NCBI GenBank assembly: GCA_039707465.1
Contig: CM077643.1
Location: forward strand, 243,310,167-243,374,166
Length of the DNA: 64,000 bases
Direction: 5' to 3'
Origin: Rhabdophis nuchalis
Taxonomy: Eukaryota > Chordata > Lepidosauria > Squamata > Natricidae
The notes under the pieces were generated by a model. The model was not told where the DNA came from. It made no database searches and worked only from the letters and a program-made list of their open reading frames with translations. This document shows, piece after piece, positions 62,748-64,000 of the stretch (positions are counted from its first letter, which is position 1; each line of letters starts with the position of its first letter). Position numbers and translations under genes: made by a program.

Positions 62748-63040
62748 GGATCTAGCTTTAAAGAGAAACTGAGAGGCAGCCACTAGTATTAACTTAAATC
62801 ATCAAAATAGAAATTTGATGTACTCTATTAATTCTGCATTGCTACATCACACACACCCCCCCACCCCGAATGCTTAGAAGGGCGGATATGAGATCATTAT
62901 CAATAAGCCACTTCCATTTCTATCACAATCACCTAACTTTCAGAAAACAAACTTCCCATAAATTTATCTCAGCAGGGGTAACACTTGGCCAAACGTATCC
63001 AGATCTGGAAGCTAGGCAAACTTAAACCTGGTCAGTGCTA

Positions 63041-63210
63041 CCTGTTTCTCCGAAAATTAGACCTCCCTGGAAATATTGCAGCAGAGCAGGTGACCACGTT
63101 CGCCGCTTCCTGCACCTCAAAAATAATAAGACCTCCCCGAAAATAAGGCCAAGTGCTCATTTGGAGGTCAAAAGAAAATAAGATCCTGTCTTATTTTGGG
63201 GGAAATACGG
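63041..63210. mobile_element. Mariner-like MITE, uninterrupted copy (170 bp)
   Basis: TA flanks at 63039-63040 and 63211-63212. The left end is CCTGTTTCTCCGAAAATTAG and the right end the complement of CCGTATTTCCCCCAAAATAA. The interior (CTCCCTGGAAATATTGCAGC, TTCGCCGCTTCCTGCACCTC) matches the LINE-interrupted copy at 41019-42857. Confidence 0.9.
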
Positions 63211-63478
63211 TATGATGACACACCACCAGGGTATTTCAAGGCTGGAGACAAAACTCGGGAAAGTCAAAAAAATACGCCATAGAAGGTTATGGAAAAATCA
63301 CTTCTACACAGTTGACCAAGAAACTGCATGGATGTGTCTGTAGCCAGAACGTCTCCTCAGCTCAAGGGAGATCTGCTTTACCTCCTCACAAAATGTCATA
63401 AAATGTGACTTCTTATATAATTCTTGGGGGGGGGGTTCTCCCCCTTCACAGCTGCAGAAGTTGAAATTGAAAACAGCT

Positions 63479-63483
<5 letters not shown>

Positions 63484-63509
<26 letters not shown>
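63484..63509 (+). repeat. (CA)n microsatellite
   Basis: About 13 CA units. A shorter CA tract is present near 61660. Confidence 0.95.
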
Positions 63510-64000
63510 GAGGGATTACAGATACAGATACACACAAAGGAAAAATCAGAATTAAAACCATATGGTCAGAAACAATAAACTAGAGGAAATGGTCTCTGAG
63601 ACTTGAGCAGACTTTGGGGAAGGGAGAACAACTTTCAAAATGTGACATGAGCTCCAATCTAAAAAAAAAATCTGTTTTCTAATATGTTTATGTTTCCCAT
63701 TTTAATATGAACTTTTGAGGGGATATTCCAAGAAACACAATGGTCTTTTTGTTTGGTATAAATGGTTAGAATTGTGGTGTATTGTGTTGCCAACAGAACA
63801 ATTCCTTCAGGCAAACATGACTGAGTAGCAATCAAGTACTCTTTCCCTGCAAGTGATGGGTGGAAAATCTCACTACTTCAGGGCCGAGAGATTAGAGCGA
63901 ACTCTTAAACACTTATTTTCCCACAGGAAAAAAAAAAAGATAGTACTGTAATAAAAGCGGTCCACCATTGGAAATTCCACTCACTGTCTTTTCCCCCCCA

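Overview
This is vertebrate nuclear DNA, most likely from a snake. The evidence is a squamate repeat mix: a Sauria-type SINE, RTE-BovB, L1, CR1 and CR1/L2 LINEs, and a LINE 3' end running into a (TATTC)n = (AATAG)n array, the microsatellite type known to be seeded by snake CR1 LINEs. Two host genes are recognisable from spliced exons. NHLRC3 lies on the plus strand with seven coding exons between 5931 and 23646. The last two coding exons of LHFPL6 lie on the minus strand at 30429-30527 and 29180-29298. The order matches the mammalian PROSER1-NHLRC3-LHFPL6 block (human 13q13). The sequence left of 5.9 kb is therefore probably the PROSER1 side of a head-to-head promoter, although I could not find a PROSER1 coding exon.

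Layout. 1-5.6 kb: no coding exon, one CR1 fragment. 5.6-5.93 kb: GC-rich, CpG-bearing divergent promoter. 5.93-24.5 kb: NHLRC3; its introns are crowded with small DNA transposons (hAT and Tc1/mariner types, several with clear target-site duplications), SINEs and an R4/Dong-type LINE fragment. 24.5-29.2 kb: short space between the convergent 3' ends of NHLRC3 and LHFPL6. 29.2-30.5 kb: LHFPL6 3' exons. 30.5-64 kb: LHFPL6 intron, with nested retroelements in its middle.

The intron holds the most striking structures. A 6.03-kb DIRS-type tyrosine-recombinase retrotransposon (49670-55703) is essentially complete, with inverted termini, an internal complementary region, and long gag, RT-RNase H and recombinase frames. 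Two three-layer insertion nests are present: L1 ORF2 > mariner-like MITE > CR1/L2 LINE at 40-43.5 kb, and BovB > CR1/L2 LINE > foldback hAT MITE at 47.2-49.05 kb. An internally deleted Tc1 element keeps only its DNA-binding domain (44429-44961). A 1.4-kb L1 derivative (58616-60023) carries ORF1 but no ORF2 between perfect 14-bp target duplications; it resembles a HAL1 'half-L1'.

In NHLRC3 six of seven exons join cleanly. Exon 5 is one base out of frame from its obvious acceptor and can be read in frame only from a second AG eight bases downstream. This is either a real splice shift or an assembly error. I found no rRNA, functional tRNA, CRISPR or bacterial-type features.
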